A program made the position numbers and the translations under genes. The notes under the pieces were generated by a model that saw only the letters and a program-made list of their open reading frames with translations, was not told where the DNA came from and made no database searches. Of a DNA stretch of 49,189 nucleotides, positions 32,011-40,785 are shown piece after piece. Source of the stretch: Prevotella sp. (GTDB taxonomy: Bacteria > Bacteroidota > Bacteroidia > Bacteroidales > Bacteroidaceae); assembly GCA_017475005.1 (NCBI GenBank), contig JAFVGI010000003.1:1-49189 (forward strand). The letters run 5' to 3'. The first letter of the stretch is position 1, and each line of letters opens with the position of its first letter.

Positions 32011-34923
32011 TTATTTGTAACTTGGGAAAATATCATCTAATGTGAGTCGCTTAACAGGACCGAGTTCCTCGAGGGCTTTGATGTCGAGGTCTGCCTCCTT
32101 GCCTAATACGAGATATTTCATTGGTTTGCCCTTGATGTTCTCCTGCTCGAAGTTTACGATGTCCTGCAATGTTATCTTTGGTACTGCCTCCCAATACATC
32201 TTATTGATATCATAATCGATGCCGAGTCGGCGTGCGCTGAGATATCTGTTTATTGCGCCAGCCTTTACGGTGCGCTGTGCTGCAATACTCTTCAGCATAT
32301 TCTGCTTGGCAGTATTGAAGGCTGCTTCTGACAGTGGTATGGTGTCAGTGATGGCCTTAAAGGTATTTATGCAGTCAACCATCTTGTCGTTCTGTGAGAT
32401 GATATGCTGCTGATAATACTCTGTGTCACCCTTGCGTGAAGGTGTGTTGTATGTTGCCCATGCGTTGTATGCCAGACCGCGTGTTTCGCGCAGCTCCTGG
32501 AACACGATGGCATTCATGCCGCCGCCGAAGTATTCGTTGAACAATGAAATGAGAGGAAGTTTCTCAATGTCCAGAGGCTTTCCCTCGCTATGCACCATGC
32601 GCATATTGATGTTAGGAGCATCGTATGGTGCAAGATATACTTCATTCGTAGGAGTATTCAGTTTTGTGTAGTATTTGTTTTCAGGTACGTCCTTGAAGTC
32701 CTTTATCTTTGCGCTCGGACATTTGGCGAGAATGTTCTTCAGCTGACTCAGACTTGCCGGGCCCCAGTATATCACCTCGTGCTTCATTGAGGTAAGACCT
32801 TTCAGCAGTTCGGTAAATGTTTCCGGATTCATCTTGCGCATTTCGCTGACACTTGGCATGTTGTTGGTAGGGTTGCATTCACCGTAGATGCCGTAGCTTA
32901 CGAGCGCGCCGTAGCAGTTGCTCTGCTTGTTGCGTCTCTCCATGCGTGATTTTGCTGTCTGGTCGAGCAGCTTGTTATACACCGCTGTGTCAGACTTTAG
33001 GTTCTGCAGCAGGTCTTCCATCTTGGCGATAGCCTTAGGCATATTCTCCTGCAGACCGGCAATAGAGATTGATGTCGCATCATCGCCCACGTTGACATTG
33101 TAGTTGCATGCTATGTCGTAGAAGTCACGCTGTATCTGCTCCAGTGTCTCCTTGTCTGTACCGAGGAGGTCCATGTATCCGGCTGCTATGTCATAGCGCT
33201 GGTCGGCAAGATCGCCGAAGGCAAAGCGGTAGGTCAGGGAGAAACGCTCGTCGCTGGTGTTCTGCTTGTAGATTATTGGCAGACCGTTCTTCGTGGTGCT
33301 GAAGGTCAGTTCCTTCTTGAAGTCGATGAACTGTGGCTGGATATCCTCTACCTCCTTTGCCATAAAGTCCTCCATGAACTTACTGCGCATATTGCGGTTG
33401 CTTGGTATCGGGGTAATCTCCGGCTTGTCAATCTTTACTATTGTGGTATCCTCACCCTTGCGTTTGTAGAGTGCCACATATCCGTCATTGATATGTTCAT
33501 TAGCCCATGCTATGATGTCGGCCTTCGTCAACTTGCTTATGCGGTCCAACTGGTTAATGTTCTGCTCCCATGGAACGTCGTCAATGAAGCAATCTACCAT
33601 CTGGCGTACGCGGCTCTGGTTGTTGTCCAGGCTGTTCAGCTGTGCCAGCTTTGCGTTGTCAACGATGCTCTTCATCATGCTCTCGTCCCATTCGCCGTTC
33701 TTCAGTTTTTCTATTTCCTGCAGCAGGAGGGCCTTAACCTCGTCAAGGGTCTGTCCCTCGTTGGGCGCAGCAGAAAGTACGAAGACGCCGTAGTCTTTTA
33801 GATTCATGGCGCTGCTGCCTGCTCCCAGAGTCTTCATCTTGTTGTTGAGGTCGGTGTCTATAAGTCCCACTCTGCCGTTCGACAGGAGCATATCGACCAT
33901 TGCCAGGGTGTCGCACTGCAGCGACGAAGCACCTTTCATGCGCCATGCCAGTGCCAGATTCTCTATCTCCTTGCCCAACACGGTGGTGTCCTGCGGGGTC
34001 GTGAAGTTTGGCTGCACAGGGAATGTGCGTCCCGGAACCTTGGTCTTTGTGCCGTCGTTCTTCCAACTGCCGAAGTAGCGCTCGATGAGGTCCATCGTCT
34101 GGTCAGGATCAAGGTCGCCGGACATGCAGATGGCAACGTTGTTAGGCACATAGTATTTCTTATAATAGTCCATGATGGCTACCTGTGACGGATTCTTCAA
34201 ATGCTCCTGTGTGCCGATGGTTGTCTGTGTGCCGTATGAGTGGGATGGGAACAGTTTGCTGAACATGGCGGTGTAGGCCTTGTTGTTGTCCTTGGTCATG
34301 TTGATGTTCTTCTCCTCATATACTGCCTCCAACTCGGTATGGAATCCGCGTATCACCATATTCTGGAAACGGTCGCTCTGTACCATACACCATCTCTCCA
34401 GCTCGTTGGATGGAATATTTTCCACGTAGCATGTGTAGTCGTAGGAGGTAAAGGCGTTGGTGCCCTGACTGCCGATGGCGGTCATCATCTTGTCATATTC
34501 GTTTGGTATGAAGTACTGTGCTGCAAGCTGCGACACAGAGTCTATCTCGTGATACTTCGCCTTCCTCTGTGCGGGGTCGGTGAGGGCACGATGCTCCTCG
34601 TAGAGTTGGCTTATCTTGTCCAGCAGGGGTTTTTCTGCGGCATAGTCGGACGTACCGTAGGTTTTAGTACCCTTGAACATCAGGTGCTCCAGATAGTGTG
34701 CCAGACCAGTCAGTTCGGCAGGGTCATTCTTGGAACCCGTATTAACTGCTATCTGGGCTGCTATGCGTGGGCGCTCCCTGTTGACGGAGAGATATACCTT
34801 CAGTCCGTTGTCAAGGGTGTAGATGCGTGTCTTCATTGGATCGCCCTTTACCTCTTCGTAGCTGCGGGCCATAGAGGTGACACTTATCAGGGCGCAACAA
34901 ATAAACAGAAAAACTTTCTTCAT
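32011..34923 (-). CDS. M16-family (insulinase/pitrilysin-like) zinc peptidase, exported
   Basis: A 970-residue periplasmic or outer-membrane-facing peptidase with a signal peptide ending near TSMA. It has the inverted zinc motif HYLEH in [14 protein letters not shown] with the third ligand in LEAVYEEKN, then three further M16 domains (about 200-500 and 540-960) of which the second half lacks an HxxEH site, as normal. [18 protein letters not shown]-like sequence ([18 protein letters not shown]) is the conserved R/Y region. Such enzymes degrade peptides in a closed chamber. It probably heads the transcript that continues into fumarase, exchanger and malQ. Confidence 0.92.
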   Translation of the reverse strand: MKKVFLFICCALISVTSMARSYEEVKGDPMKTRIYTLDNGLKVYLSVNRERPRIAAQIAVNTGSKNDPAELTGLAHYLEHLMFKGTKTYGTSDYAAEKPLLDKISQLYEEHRALTDPAQRKAKYHEIDSVSQLAAQYFIPNEYDKMMTAIGSQGTNAFTSYDYTCYVENIPSNELERWCMVQSDRFQNMVIRGFHTELEAVYEEKNINMTKDNNKAYTAMFSKLFPSHSYGTQTTIGTQEHLKNPSQVAIMDYYKKYYVPNNVAICMSGDLDPDQTMDLIERYFGSWKNDGTKTKVPGRTFPVQPNFTTPQDTTVLGKEIENLALAWRMKGASSLQCDTLAMVDMLLSNGRVGLIDTDLNNKMKTLGAGSSAMNLKDYGVFVLSAAPNEGQTLDEVKALLLQEIEKLKNGEWDESMMKSIVDNAKLAQLNSLDNNQSRVRQMVDCFIDDVPWEQNINQLDRISKLTKADIIAWANEHINDGYVALYKRKGEDTTIVKIDKPEITPIPSNRNMRSKFMEDFMAKEVEDIQPQFIDFKKELTFSTTKNGLPIIYKQNTSDERFSLTYRFAFGDLADQRYDIAAGYMDLLGTDKETLEQIQRDFYDIACNYNVNVGDDATSISIAGLQENMPKAIAKMEDLLQNLKSDTAVYNKLLDQTAKSRMERRNKQSNCYGALVSYGIYGECNPTNNMPSVSEMRKMNPETFTELLKGLTSMKHEVIYWGPASLSQLKNILAKCPSAKIKDFKDVPENKYYTKLNTPTNEVYLAPYDAPNINMRMVHSEGKPLDIEKLPLISLFNEYFGGGMNAIVFQELRETRGLAYNAWATYNTPSRKGDTEYYQQHIISQNDKMVDCINTFKAITDTIPLSEAAFNTAKQNMLKSIAAQRTVKAGAINRYLSARRLGIDYDINKMYWEAVPKITLQDIVNFEQENIKGKPMKYLVLGKEADLDIKALEELGPVKRLTLDDIFPSYK

Positions 34924-34960
34924 ATCAAACTTTTATCTTTTAACTTTAAACTTTTAACTT
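34924..34960. repeat. CTTTTAA-type heptamer repeat upstream of the M16 gene
   Basis: Units of CTTTTAT, CTTTTAA, CTTTAAA and CTTTTAA run from the M16 start codon toward the next element. Confidence 0.7.
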
Positions 34961-34993
34961 CTCCTCCCATAACTGGGGGAGGTTGGGAGGGGG
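34961..34993. repeat. Palindromic G-rich repeat element (intergenic copy)
   Basis: CTCCTCCCATAACTGGGGGA continues with GGTTGGGAGGGGG. CCTCCC can pair with GGGGGAGG around AACT, followed by a G-rich arm. Same layout as the copy inside the GH53 coding sequence at 10925-10960. It starts 3 bases after the stop of the DUF4954 gene, where it could act as a processing or termination structure. Confidence 0.7.
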
Positions 34994-34995
34994 CC

Positions 34996-36573
34996 TTAGC
35001 TCAACGAGCTGATAAAATCCTGTACCATGTCTTCGGAGACGTCTCCCATGTCGTACTCTTTCTCGGCATCTCTGCGTATGTAGTTCAGCCACTCTTCGTG
35101 TGCCTGCTCCATATCGCCATCGTTGTCGGAGAATCCTTTCCATTGTGCGTAGCTGTCAAAGACGTCGCTGAATCTCTCTTCAAGGGTGTTGATAGACGGA
35201 ATGTCGCCATTCATGATGTCTTCCTTTATTTGGTCGAGGGCCTCTGTCGGCATCAGGAGTCCGAGCATATCGGTCCATTCGCCCGGGGTGTTGGCATTGC
35301 CGTACATCCTCAGTGCGAGATCATAATACTGCAGACCTTTTGCCAGGGCGTTGGAGGGAATGATGAATCCGTCACCTTTATAATATTCGGCATCATAGCC
35401 CTGCTCGTCCTGCAGTGCTTCGAGGTATTTTATGCCGTCCTTTACCTTCTGTATTACGAAAGGTGAGTGCCAGTCGAATGTGATGTATGACTTTCTGCCG
35501 CTCTGTGGGCGCTTGTCGCGCTTCGGCCATTTCATGACGTCGCGGTATGTTCCTACGGTGCACAGGTTGATACCCGGTATGACGACAGTCTTTCTGCCTT
35601 CGCCGATGACGTACGAGAATGGCAGCATCGAGGTGTCGGGGTGTGACTGTATCTTGTTCATGGCCATGCAGAAGGCACCGATGTGTGCCGGCCACAGTAT
35701 GTGTGCGCTGCTGGCTGTCTTTGCGCCACGCTCCATTGTGCCGTAGTGTATCGGGCCCATCTTGTAGGCATGGTTGGAGAAGTTTGTGCCCGAACCGGCG
35801 TTGTAGAAAGAGTATTCTCCACCGATGAGCAGCGAACTTTTGTGATGGCTTACGGAGAACGGTCCGCAGAAGGCTGCGCATGACTCGCCGTTGTCCATGT
35901 GGGAGTTGGCGAAGAAGACGGAGTTCTCGGAAGTGAATCCGCGTCCTATGTGGCATGCCTCGCCTACGAAGGTGTCATATATCTTTGCTCCGTCCACGAT
36001 AGTGGCGCCAGCCTGTGCTATGACATTCTCCATTATGACGTCGTCGCCGATGTAGATATTGGCCTCTGGGGTGGGGGACAGGGTGCAGTCCACGAGGCGT
36101 GATGCGCCGGAGAGTTCGCAGTATGGTCCGATGTTCACGTTGGTCAGTTCGCGGCAGTCGCTGATGGTGACGCCGTTGCCTATTGTGGTGCATGGCACGC
36201 CGTTCTCCTCTACGTGCTGGGCTACGAGTTTCTTTATCTTGTCGAAGAGGGGCTTGTTGTCCACGTTGCGCACCATGAGGGCTGCTGTCTGTGATGTCAG
36301 GCCGCTGTAGAGTATCAGGTTGCCGTCGCCGGCCTCGTTCTGTACGCTGATGGTGACGTTCTCGCCAAAGGTGGCGCCGTCGGTGGTGCGTATGATGCCG
36401 ACATTGCGGATGTGTACTCCGCTGCCGATGCGCACCTCGCCATCGAAGCCGGTATTGTGTATCGCAGCAGCGTCAAAGTCGTCTGCCACCGTCACTTGCT
36501 GCCAGTCGTTTGAAAAGCAGCCCTGAGCCTCAAGCTCTTCTACTTCATGCTGTAAAAGGTTTCTGTAGTTCAT
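34996..36573 (-). CDS. DUF4954-type left-handed beta-helix protein
   Basis: About 525 residues. The first two thirds consist of hexapeptide-like repeats of a left-handed parallel beta-helix (for example VRIGSGVHIRNVGIIRT, NIYIGDDVIMENVIAQAGAT, EACHIGRGFTSENSVFFANS), as in acyl- and nucleotidyl-sugar transferases; the rest is helical with SYITFDWHSPFVIQKVKDGI. I recognise DUF4954, which in other Bacteroidota is about 650 residues, so this copy may be shorter. The enzyme activity is unknown. The ATG at 36573 is preferred to a GTG at 36600 that lies in the flanking heptamer repeat. Confidence 0.75.
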   Translation of the reverse strand: MNYRNLLQHEVEELEAQGCFSNDWQQVTVADDFDAAAIHNTGFDGEVRIGSGVHIRNVGIIRTTDGATFGENVTISVQNEAGDGNLILYSGLTSQTAALMVRNVDNKPLFDKIKKLVAQHVEENGVPCTTIGNGVTISDCRELTNVNIGPYCELSGASRLVDCTLSPTPEANIYIGDDVIMENVIAQAGATIVDGAKIYDTFVGEACHIGRGFTSENSVFFANSHMDNGESCAAFCGPFSVSHHKSSLLIGGEYSFYNAGSGTNFSNHAYKMGPIHYGTMERGAKTASSAHILWPAHIGAFCMAMNKIQSHPDTSMLPFSYVIGEGRKTVVIPGINLCTVGTYRDVMKWPKRDKRPQSGRKSYITFDWHSPFVIQKVKDGIKYLEALQDEQGYDAEYYKGDGFIIPSNALAKGLQYYDLALRMYGNANTPGEWTDMLGLLMPTEALDQIKEDIMNGDIPSINTLEERFSDVFDSYAQWKGFSDNDGDMEQAHEEWLNYIRRDAEKEYDMGDVSEDMVQDFISSLS

Positions 36574-36593
36574 GTTGTTATGCTTGTTTATAT

Positions 36594-36625
36594 TCTTCAC
36601 TCTTCACTTTTCACTCTTCACTCTC
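36594..36625. repeat. CTTCACT heptamer repeat between DUF4954 and hflX
   Basis: TTCTTCACTCTTCACTTTTC plus a further unit. It contains the stop codon and last residues (ESEE) of hflX on the minus strand and a false GTG start for the DUF4954 gene. Confidence 0.85.
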
Positions 36626-37939
36626 CTGCCACAGGAAGTCGTTGTACGGATATTTCTGCACGTGCAGCTCTCTCACCCTCTTATATACCACTTCCCGGAA
36701 CTCGTCAACGTTCTCCTTTGTTTTCGCTGAGATGAAGATTGGGTCGGCAACGTATTTTTCACTCTTCACTCTTAACTCTTCACTCTTTGCCATCCATGTG
36801 CGCTTCAGCTCCTCCAGCGATATCTCGTTCTTCTTCACGGGGGTGAGGTCGTCCTCGTCCTTCTCGTCCCAAGTGTAGGCGTCTATCTTATTGAATATTA
36901 TCATTGACGGTTTGTCGGCGCATCCCAGGTCGGCGAGGGTCTTCTCGACGACGTTTATCTGGTCTTCAAAGTCGGGGTGTGAGATGTCTACGATGTGCAG
37001 CAGCAGGTCTGCCTCGCGTGTCTCGTCGAGGGTCGATTTGAAGGAATCGACAAGGTCGGTGGGCAGTTTCCGGATAAATCCTACGGTGTCGGCAAGCAGG
37101 AAGGGTAGGTTTTCTATCACCACCTTGCGGACGGTAGTGTCGAGGGTGGCGAAGAGTTTGTTCTCGGCAAACACCTCGCTCTTTGCAAGCATATTCATGA
37201 TGGTGCTTTTGCCGACGTTGGTATATCCCACCAGTGCTACGCGGATGAGCCTGCCCCTGTTCTTGCGCTGTGTCGTCTTCTGCTTGTCTATCTCTGCCAG
37301 ACGTTCCTTCAGGAGCGACATGCGGTGCAGGATGATGCGTCGGTCCATCTCCAGCTGTGTCTCACCTGGTCCGCGCAGTCCCACGGAGCCTTTTCCACCG
37401 CCGCTGCCGGAGCCGCCGCCCTGACGCTCAAGGTGTGTCCACAGCCTTTGCAGACGTGGCAGCATGTAACGGTACTGTGCCAGTTCCACCTGTGTCTTGG
37501 CGTTCGCCGTCTGGGCACGCATGGCGAAGATGTCGAGGATGAGGCTCGTGCGGTCCAGTATCTTCACCTTCAGTTCGTGTTCTATGTTGCGTATCTGCTT
37601 TGCTGAGAGCTCATCATCGAATATCACCATACCGACGGGCAGCGGACCGTCACCCTCTTCGGGGTAGTGCAGCTCCTCCTGCCATTCGTCGTAGGCTTTC
37701 TCCTGTGCCTCGATATATTCTCGTATCTCCTGAAGCTTTCCCGAACCGACATACGTCACACTCGAAGGGCCGTTCACCCTCTGCGTGAAACGCTTCACGG
37801 TTACAGCGCCGGCAGTATCGGCCAGAAACTCCAGCTCGTCGAGGTATTCCTCCGTCTTCGCCTCGTCCTGCTGAGGCGTAATGAGTCCCACCAGCACAGC
37901 CGTTTCCGCCTTCACTTCAGATATGACAAATTCCTTCAT
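36611..37939 (-). CDS. hflX: Ribosome-associated GTPase HflX
   Basis: A 442-residue GTPase that binds the 50S subunit and rescues or splits stalled ribosomes. The N-terminal HflX domain ends in the Gly-rich loop QGGGSGSGGGKGSVGLRG, then GPGETQLEMDRR. The G domain has G1 GYTNVGKS (238-245), G3 DTVGF (about 284) and G4 NKID (350-353). Residues about 384-395 (AKSEELRVKSEK), between G4 and the G5 region (ISAKTKEN), are encoded by a heptamer repeat (36755-36789) and look like an insertion; the C-terminal ESEE is also repeat-derived. It is first in the minus-strand run down to GH13. Confidence 0.94.
   Translation of the reverse strand: MKEFVISEVKAETAVLVGLITPQQDEAKTEEYLDELEFLADTAGAVTVKRFTQRVNGPSSVTYVGSGKLQEIREYIEAQEKAYDEWQEELHYPEEGDGPLPVGMVIFDDELSAKQIRNIEHELKVKILDRTSLILDIFAMRAQTANAKTQVELAQYRYMLPRLQRLWTHLERQGGGSGSGGGKGSVGLRGPGETQLEMDRRIILHRMSLLKERLAEIDKQKTTQRKNRGRLIRVALVGYTNVGKSTIMNMLAKSEVFAENKLFATLDTTVRKVVIENLPFLLADTVGFIRKLPTDLVDSFKSTLDETREADLLLHIVDISHPDFEDQINVVEKTLADLGCADKPSMIIFNKIDAYTWDEKDEDDLTPVKKNEISLEELKRTWMAKSEELRVKSEKYVADPIFISAKTKENVDEFREVVYKRVRELHVQKYPYNDFLWQESEE
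36755..36789 (-). repeat. Heptamer repeat inside the hflX coding sequence
   Basis: TTTTTCACTCTTCACTCTTA followed by ACTCTTCACTCTTTG on the plus strand: about four to five 7-bp units in the middle of the GTPase domain. The frame is kept. Confidence 0.85.
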
Positions 37940-38014
37940 GCTTATTGTTTAGTAAATATCGCGTGCAAAGATACGAAAAAAAAGTGAAGAGTAAGAAGAA
38001 AAACGCAAAAAAAT

Positions 38015-38047
38015 CACTCCCCAGCAGAAAAAATCTGCCAGGGAGTG
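38015..38047 (-). terminator. Terminator of the small broken gene (minus strand)
   Basis: CACTCCC and GCAGA pair with TCTGC and GGGAGTG around an A5 loop with a small internal bulge. On the minus strand the hairpin is followed by a run of T (ATTTTTTTGCGTTTTT), so it ends transcription coming from 38443. Confidence 0.8.
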
Positions 38048-38067
38048 GTTGTTATGGGCCGGAAGGC

Positions 38068-38128
38068 TAATTATGAATTATGAACTTTCCGGAGGCTAAT
38101 TGTTAATTATTAATTGTTAATTGAAAAC
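38068..38128. repeat. AATTATG / TTGTTAAT-type repeat
   Basis: Two blocks, one of GAATTATGAA and one of TTGTTAATTA, separated by TTTCCGGAGGC. Located between the terminator and the end of the small broken gene. Confidence 0.65.
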
Positions 38129-38129
38129 T

Positions 38130-38443
38130 AGCCTTCTTCTACGCCGCCGTTATCCGGATCACCGCCGCCGCCCGTGCCAGGGTCCGGTGTAGGCGTAGGT
38201 GTATCGCCACCGCCAGGTGTGTCACCACCATCGTCTATGATGTCATCCTCGTCAATTGCTGCGCCCGATGCATCAACGCGCTGCCATGACACATCGGCGG
38301 CAAACTGGGCGCTATACTTCTTGCTGCCGCGCCAGCTCTTTCGTCGGCATCTTCGAATACTTCTCCCTAATCTTCGGTCCGTCCACAGCCTCGCGAAACC
38401 GCCGCCCGGGCCGTTCTTTTCCGTTAGTGTTTTTTTCTTTCAT
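38130..38443 (-). pseudogene. Broken small gene with Gly/Pro/Asp-rich tail
   Basis: From an ATG at 38443 the minus strand encodes MKEKNTNGKERPGRRFREAV and continues to KMPTKELARQQEV before a TAG (43 codons). In the -1 or +1 neighbouring frame the sequence stays open and gives SKKYSAQFAADVSWQRVDAS, then an acidic stretch and repeats of GGGDTPTPTPDPG, stopping at a TAG near 38130. The tail resembles the Gly/Asp-rich tails of small Bacteroidota HU-like DNA-binding proteins, but I cannot confirm the family. The simplest reading is a frameshifted gene; a small intact gene of 43 codons followed by a remnant is also possible. Confidence 0.4.
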
Positions 38444-38470
38444 ATTGTTTGTTTTTACATGTATATACAA

Positions 38471-38504
38471 AAAAGCAGGAACCGCAATTACGCAGTTCCT
38501 GCCC
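38471..38504 (-). terminator. Terminator after the phosphate transporter fusion gene
   Basis: On the minus strand GCAGGAAC pairs with GTTCCTGC around TGCGTAATTGCG and is followed by TTTTTT. It lies about 45 bases after the stop codon at 38550. Confidence 0.9.
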
Positions 38505-38549
38505 TTAAGGTGTGTAAAATAGTCTTGTTGTTCTTGACTCTCCGTTTTC

Positions 38550-40511
38550 TTAAATTACTTCAAAAACATATCCGAAGCCTTGGCGACTGACGATGTTTTG
38601 TGCGTAAGGGCCGAGTTTCTTGCGGAGACGCGTGATGTTTACGTTTACCGTTCGATCTGTTACTATGACACCTGTCCAGATGGTGTCCATGAGTTGCTGG
38701 CGGGAGAATACTTGACCCTGGTTTGCAAGGAGCAAATGAAGCAGGGCGTACTCAGTGCGGGTTAGGCTGACTGTTGTGCCGTCGATGGAGACAGTCTTGT
38801 GGTCGAGGTTCATCTGCAAACCGCGATATACAAGCAAATGCTTACCAAGACGTGCCTCAACAATATTCATAACATAGTCACCCAATTCTTCGCAGGCGGA
38901 AATGAGGTCGCCATAGAGTGCACCGAGGGAATAGCTGTAATGTAGGGCATTGAGGTCACTTACTATTTCTGCTTTCAGTGCGTCGCGCATGGTATTGATG
39001 TCACGTTCTATTTCAAGTGAGGGAGCGATGGTGAGGTCTTCGCGTCTGCCGCTAATAACAACCAACATCTGTGTAAGAGCCTCGTTTACCAGCTGAAATA
39101 TGTCGTGCAGATTAGCATATTGCTTGGAAGTGAAATCCTCGTGATTGTTGCGCAGGTGCTGAATGGTACGGGCAGCTTTGAAACATACATCGCCAATGGA
39201 TTCCAATTCACCAATCTGACGGAGTATTATACGAATTTTCTCTTTCGTATCGTCCGACAAGTGCTCATTGCCCACCTGTCCAAGATATTCGGCAATTTCT
39301 ATTTCCATGTTATCGGAAATGGTTTCGTACTTGCTGATACGTTCATACTGACGCTCAAATTCCTTCTTGTCCTTTTCGTCGATGAGAGCACGTGTCATGC
39401 CGAACATACGCTGTATGCGCTCAGCAAAGTGTACGATTTCTTTCTGTGCCTGAAACACAGCTATTTCCGGCGTCTGCATCACACCGTCGTTAATGAAGTG
39501 CAGCGTAGCAGGCTGTTTGGACTTTTCTGTACCATCGGGCAGCAGTCGGCATACAAGTCGTTCCATTTGAGGTATGAAGCCTATGAGCAGGGCGGTATTA
39601 AGCACGTTGAAACACGTGTGGAACATTGCCAGCATAATGGGAAACTTTGTCGTTTGTCCCGGCAATGCGGAATTGTAACCAACAATTTCACATACCATAT
39701 CGACAAATGGATAGAATACTGCAAGCACCCAGATAACACCGAAGACATTGAACAGCAAGTGAGCCAGCGCAGCCCTCCGTGCTGCTGTGCCAGCGCCAAG
39801 AGCAGCAAGGTTGGCAGTCGCAGTGGTACCGATGTTCTCACCCATGACCAGCGCAATACCCATATAGATAGGAAGCACCCCAGTGGAGCATAGCAGAATG
39901 GTGATGGCCATGACTGCCGCTGAAGACTGTACGATACATGTGATAATAGTGCCCGCAGTAAGAAAGGCTAGGATGGTAAGGTAGCTACTGGTGTCGAACG
40001 AAGCAAAAAAAGACATCACGTCAGCGTTATGCGCCAAGTCCATGTCGCGTCCCACATTGCTCAGCATCACAAGCGACCAGAACATAAACGCCAGTCCGAA
40101 GAGGAATTCGCCCGCCACGCTATGACGTTTCTTGTAAATAAGCACCATGCCAACAAGGAATGCAGGGAACACAACAGTCGTAAGATCAACGTTATAGCCC
40201 AGTGACATAATCCATGCTGTCAGTGTAGTGCCGATGTTTGCTCCCATGATGACAGAGATGGCTTGTGCCAGTGTCAACAGGCCGGCACTCACAAAGGAAA
40301 CCGTCATAACCGTCGTTGCTGATGATGACTGGACAGCACAGGTTACAATCATTCCTGTCAGCATGCCGCTGAATCGGTTGCCAGTCATACGTCCCAGAAT
40401 ATGTCTAAGACCCGGTCCCGCCATTTTCTGCAGTGAGTCGCTCATCGTCTTCATGCCGTAAATGAGCAGTGCCAGAGAACCAAGCAATCTGAATGTAATG
40501 TCAATTGTCAT
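38550..40511 (-). CDS. Na+/phosphate cotransporter fused to PhoU and an OmpR/PhoB-type DNA-binding domain
   Basis: A 653-residue protein with three parts in one continuous frame. Residues about 1-320 are a NptA/PNaS-type Na/Pi transporter with both QSS motifs (VQSSSATTVMT near 60-70 and IVQSSAAVMA in the second half). Residues about 350-560 are helical and PhoU-like (ISKYETISDNMEIEIAEYL, ELESIGDVCFKAARTIQ, ELGDYVMNIVEARLG). Residues 572-653 are a winged helix of the response-regulator C-terminal type: LTRTEYALLHLLLANQGQVF, SRQQLMDTIWTG, recognition helix VTDRTVNVNITRLRKKLG and the wing RQGFGYVFEV. Transporter-PhoU fusions are common, but the added DNA-binding domain is unusual. The ATG at 40511 follows the promoter at 40542-40573; upstream in-frame ATGs lie beyond it. 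Confidence 0.9.
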   Translation of the reverse strand: MTIDITFRLLGSLALLIYGMKTMSDSLQKMAGPGLRHILGRMTGNRFSGMLTGMIVTCAVQSSSATTVMTVSFVSAGLLTLAQAISVIMGANIGTTLTAWIMSLGYNVDLTTVVFPAFLVGMVLIYKKRHSVAGEFLFGLAFMFWSLVMLSNVGRDMDLAHNADVMSFFASFDTSSYLTILAFLTAGTIITCIVQSSAAVMAITILLCSTGVLPIYMGIALVMGENIGTTATANLAALGAGTAARRAALAHLLFNVFGVIWVLAVFYPFVDMVCEIVGYNSALPGQTTKFPIMLAMFHTCFNVLNTALLIGFIPQMERLVCRLLPDGTEKSKQPATLHFINDGVMQTPEIAVFQAQKEIVHFAERIQRMFGMTRALIDEKDKKEFERQYERISKYETISDNMEIEIAEYLGQVGNEHLSDDTKEKIRIILRQIGELESIGDVCFKAARTIQHLRNNHEDFTSKQYANLHDIFQLVNEALTQMLVVISGRREDLTIAPSLEIERDINTMRDALKAEIVSDLNALHYSYSLGALYGDLISACEELGDYVMNIVEARLGKHLLVYRGLQMNLDHKTVSIDGTTVSLTRTEYALLHLLLANQGQVFSRQQLMDTIWTGVIVTDRTVNVNITRLRKKLGPYAQNIVSRQGFGYVFEVI

Positions 40512-40541
40512 AATCTTGTCTGTTTTGCATTTTTCTGTGTG

Positions 40542-40573
40542 CAAAGGTACAAAATCTGAGACAAACAGGCAAA
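40542..40573 (-). promoter_or_regulatory. Bacteroidota-type promoter for the transporter fusion gene
   Basis: On the minus strand TTTG (40570-40573) and TACCTTTG (40542-40549) are 20 bp apart, giving a leader of about 25 bases to the ATG at 40511. This supports the shorter start. Confidence 0.75.
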
Positions 40574-40618
40574 TAATGTCGGTTACGATTTGGTTACAAT
40601 TCTCCACAAAACCATTTC

Positions 40619-40647
40619 GGGAGGACCCGCACATTGCGAATCCTCCC
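40619..40647. other. Inverted repeat upstream of the transporter promoter
   Basis: GGGAGGA and TCCTCCC flank CCCGCACATTGCGAA; GCA/TGC can extend a smaller inner stem. It lies 46 bp upstream of the -33 element. It may be part of termination of the thioredoxin gene or an operator; the sequence does not decide. Confidence 0.4.
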
Positions 40648-40689
40648 AAATTTATATTCCATAGTTTTGTTCTTTCTTTGACAAAAAAA

Positions 40690-40718
40690 ACGGATAGTAC
40701 CGCCGCCGGACTATCCGC
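40690..40718 (-). terminator. Terminator after the TlpA-like gene
   Basis: On the minus strand CGGATAGT pairs with ACTATCCG around CCGGCGGCGGT and is followed by eight T. It lies about 70 bases after the stop codon. Confidence 0.9.
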
Positions 40719-40785
40719 TAATTGTTTTACCTTTATAATATATATCGTAATTGAATGTCAGTTTATAGACTAAAGTTGGGCACTT

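Noticed and set aside
34240-35466. A 408-codon plus-strand frame opposite the M16 and DUF4954 genes
   Set aside because: It is antisense to two conserved genes with clear motifs, spans their junction repeats and has no family-like composition.
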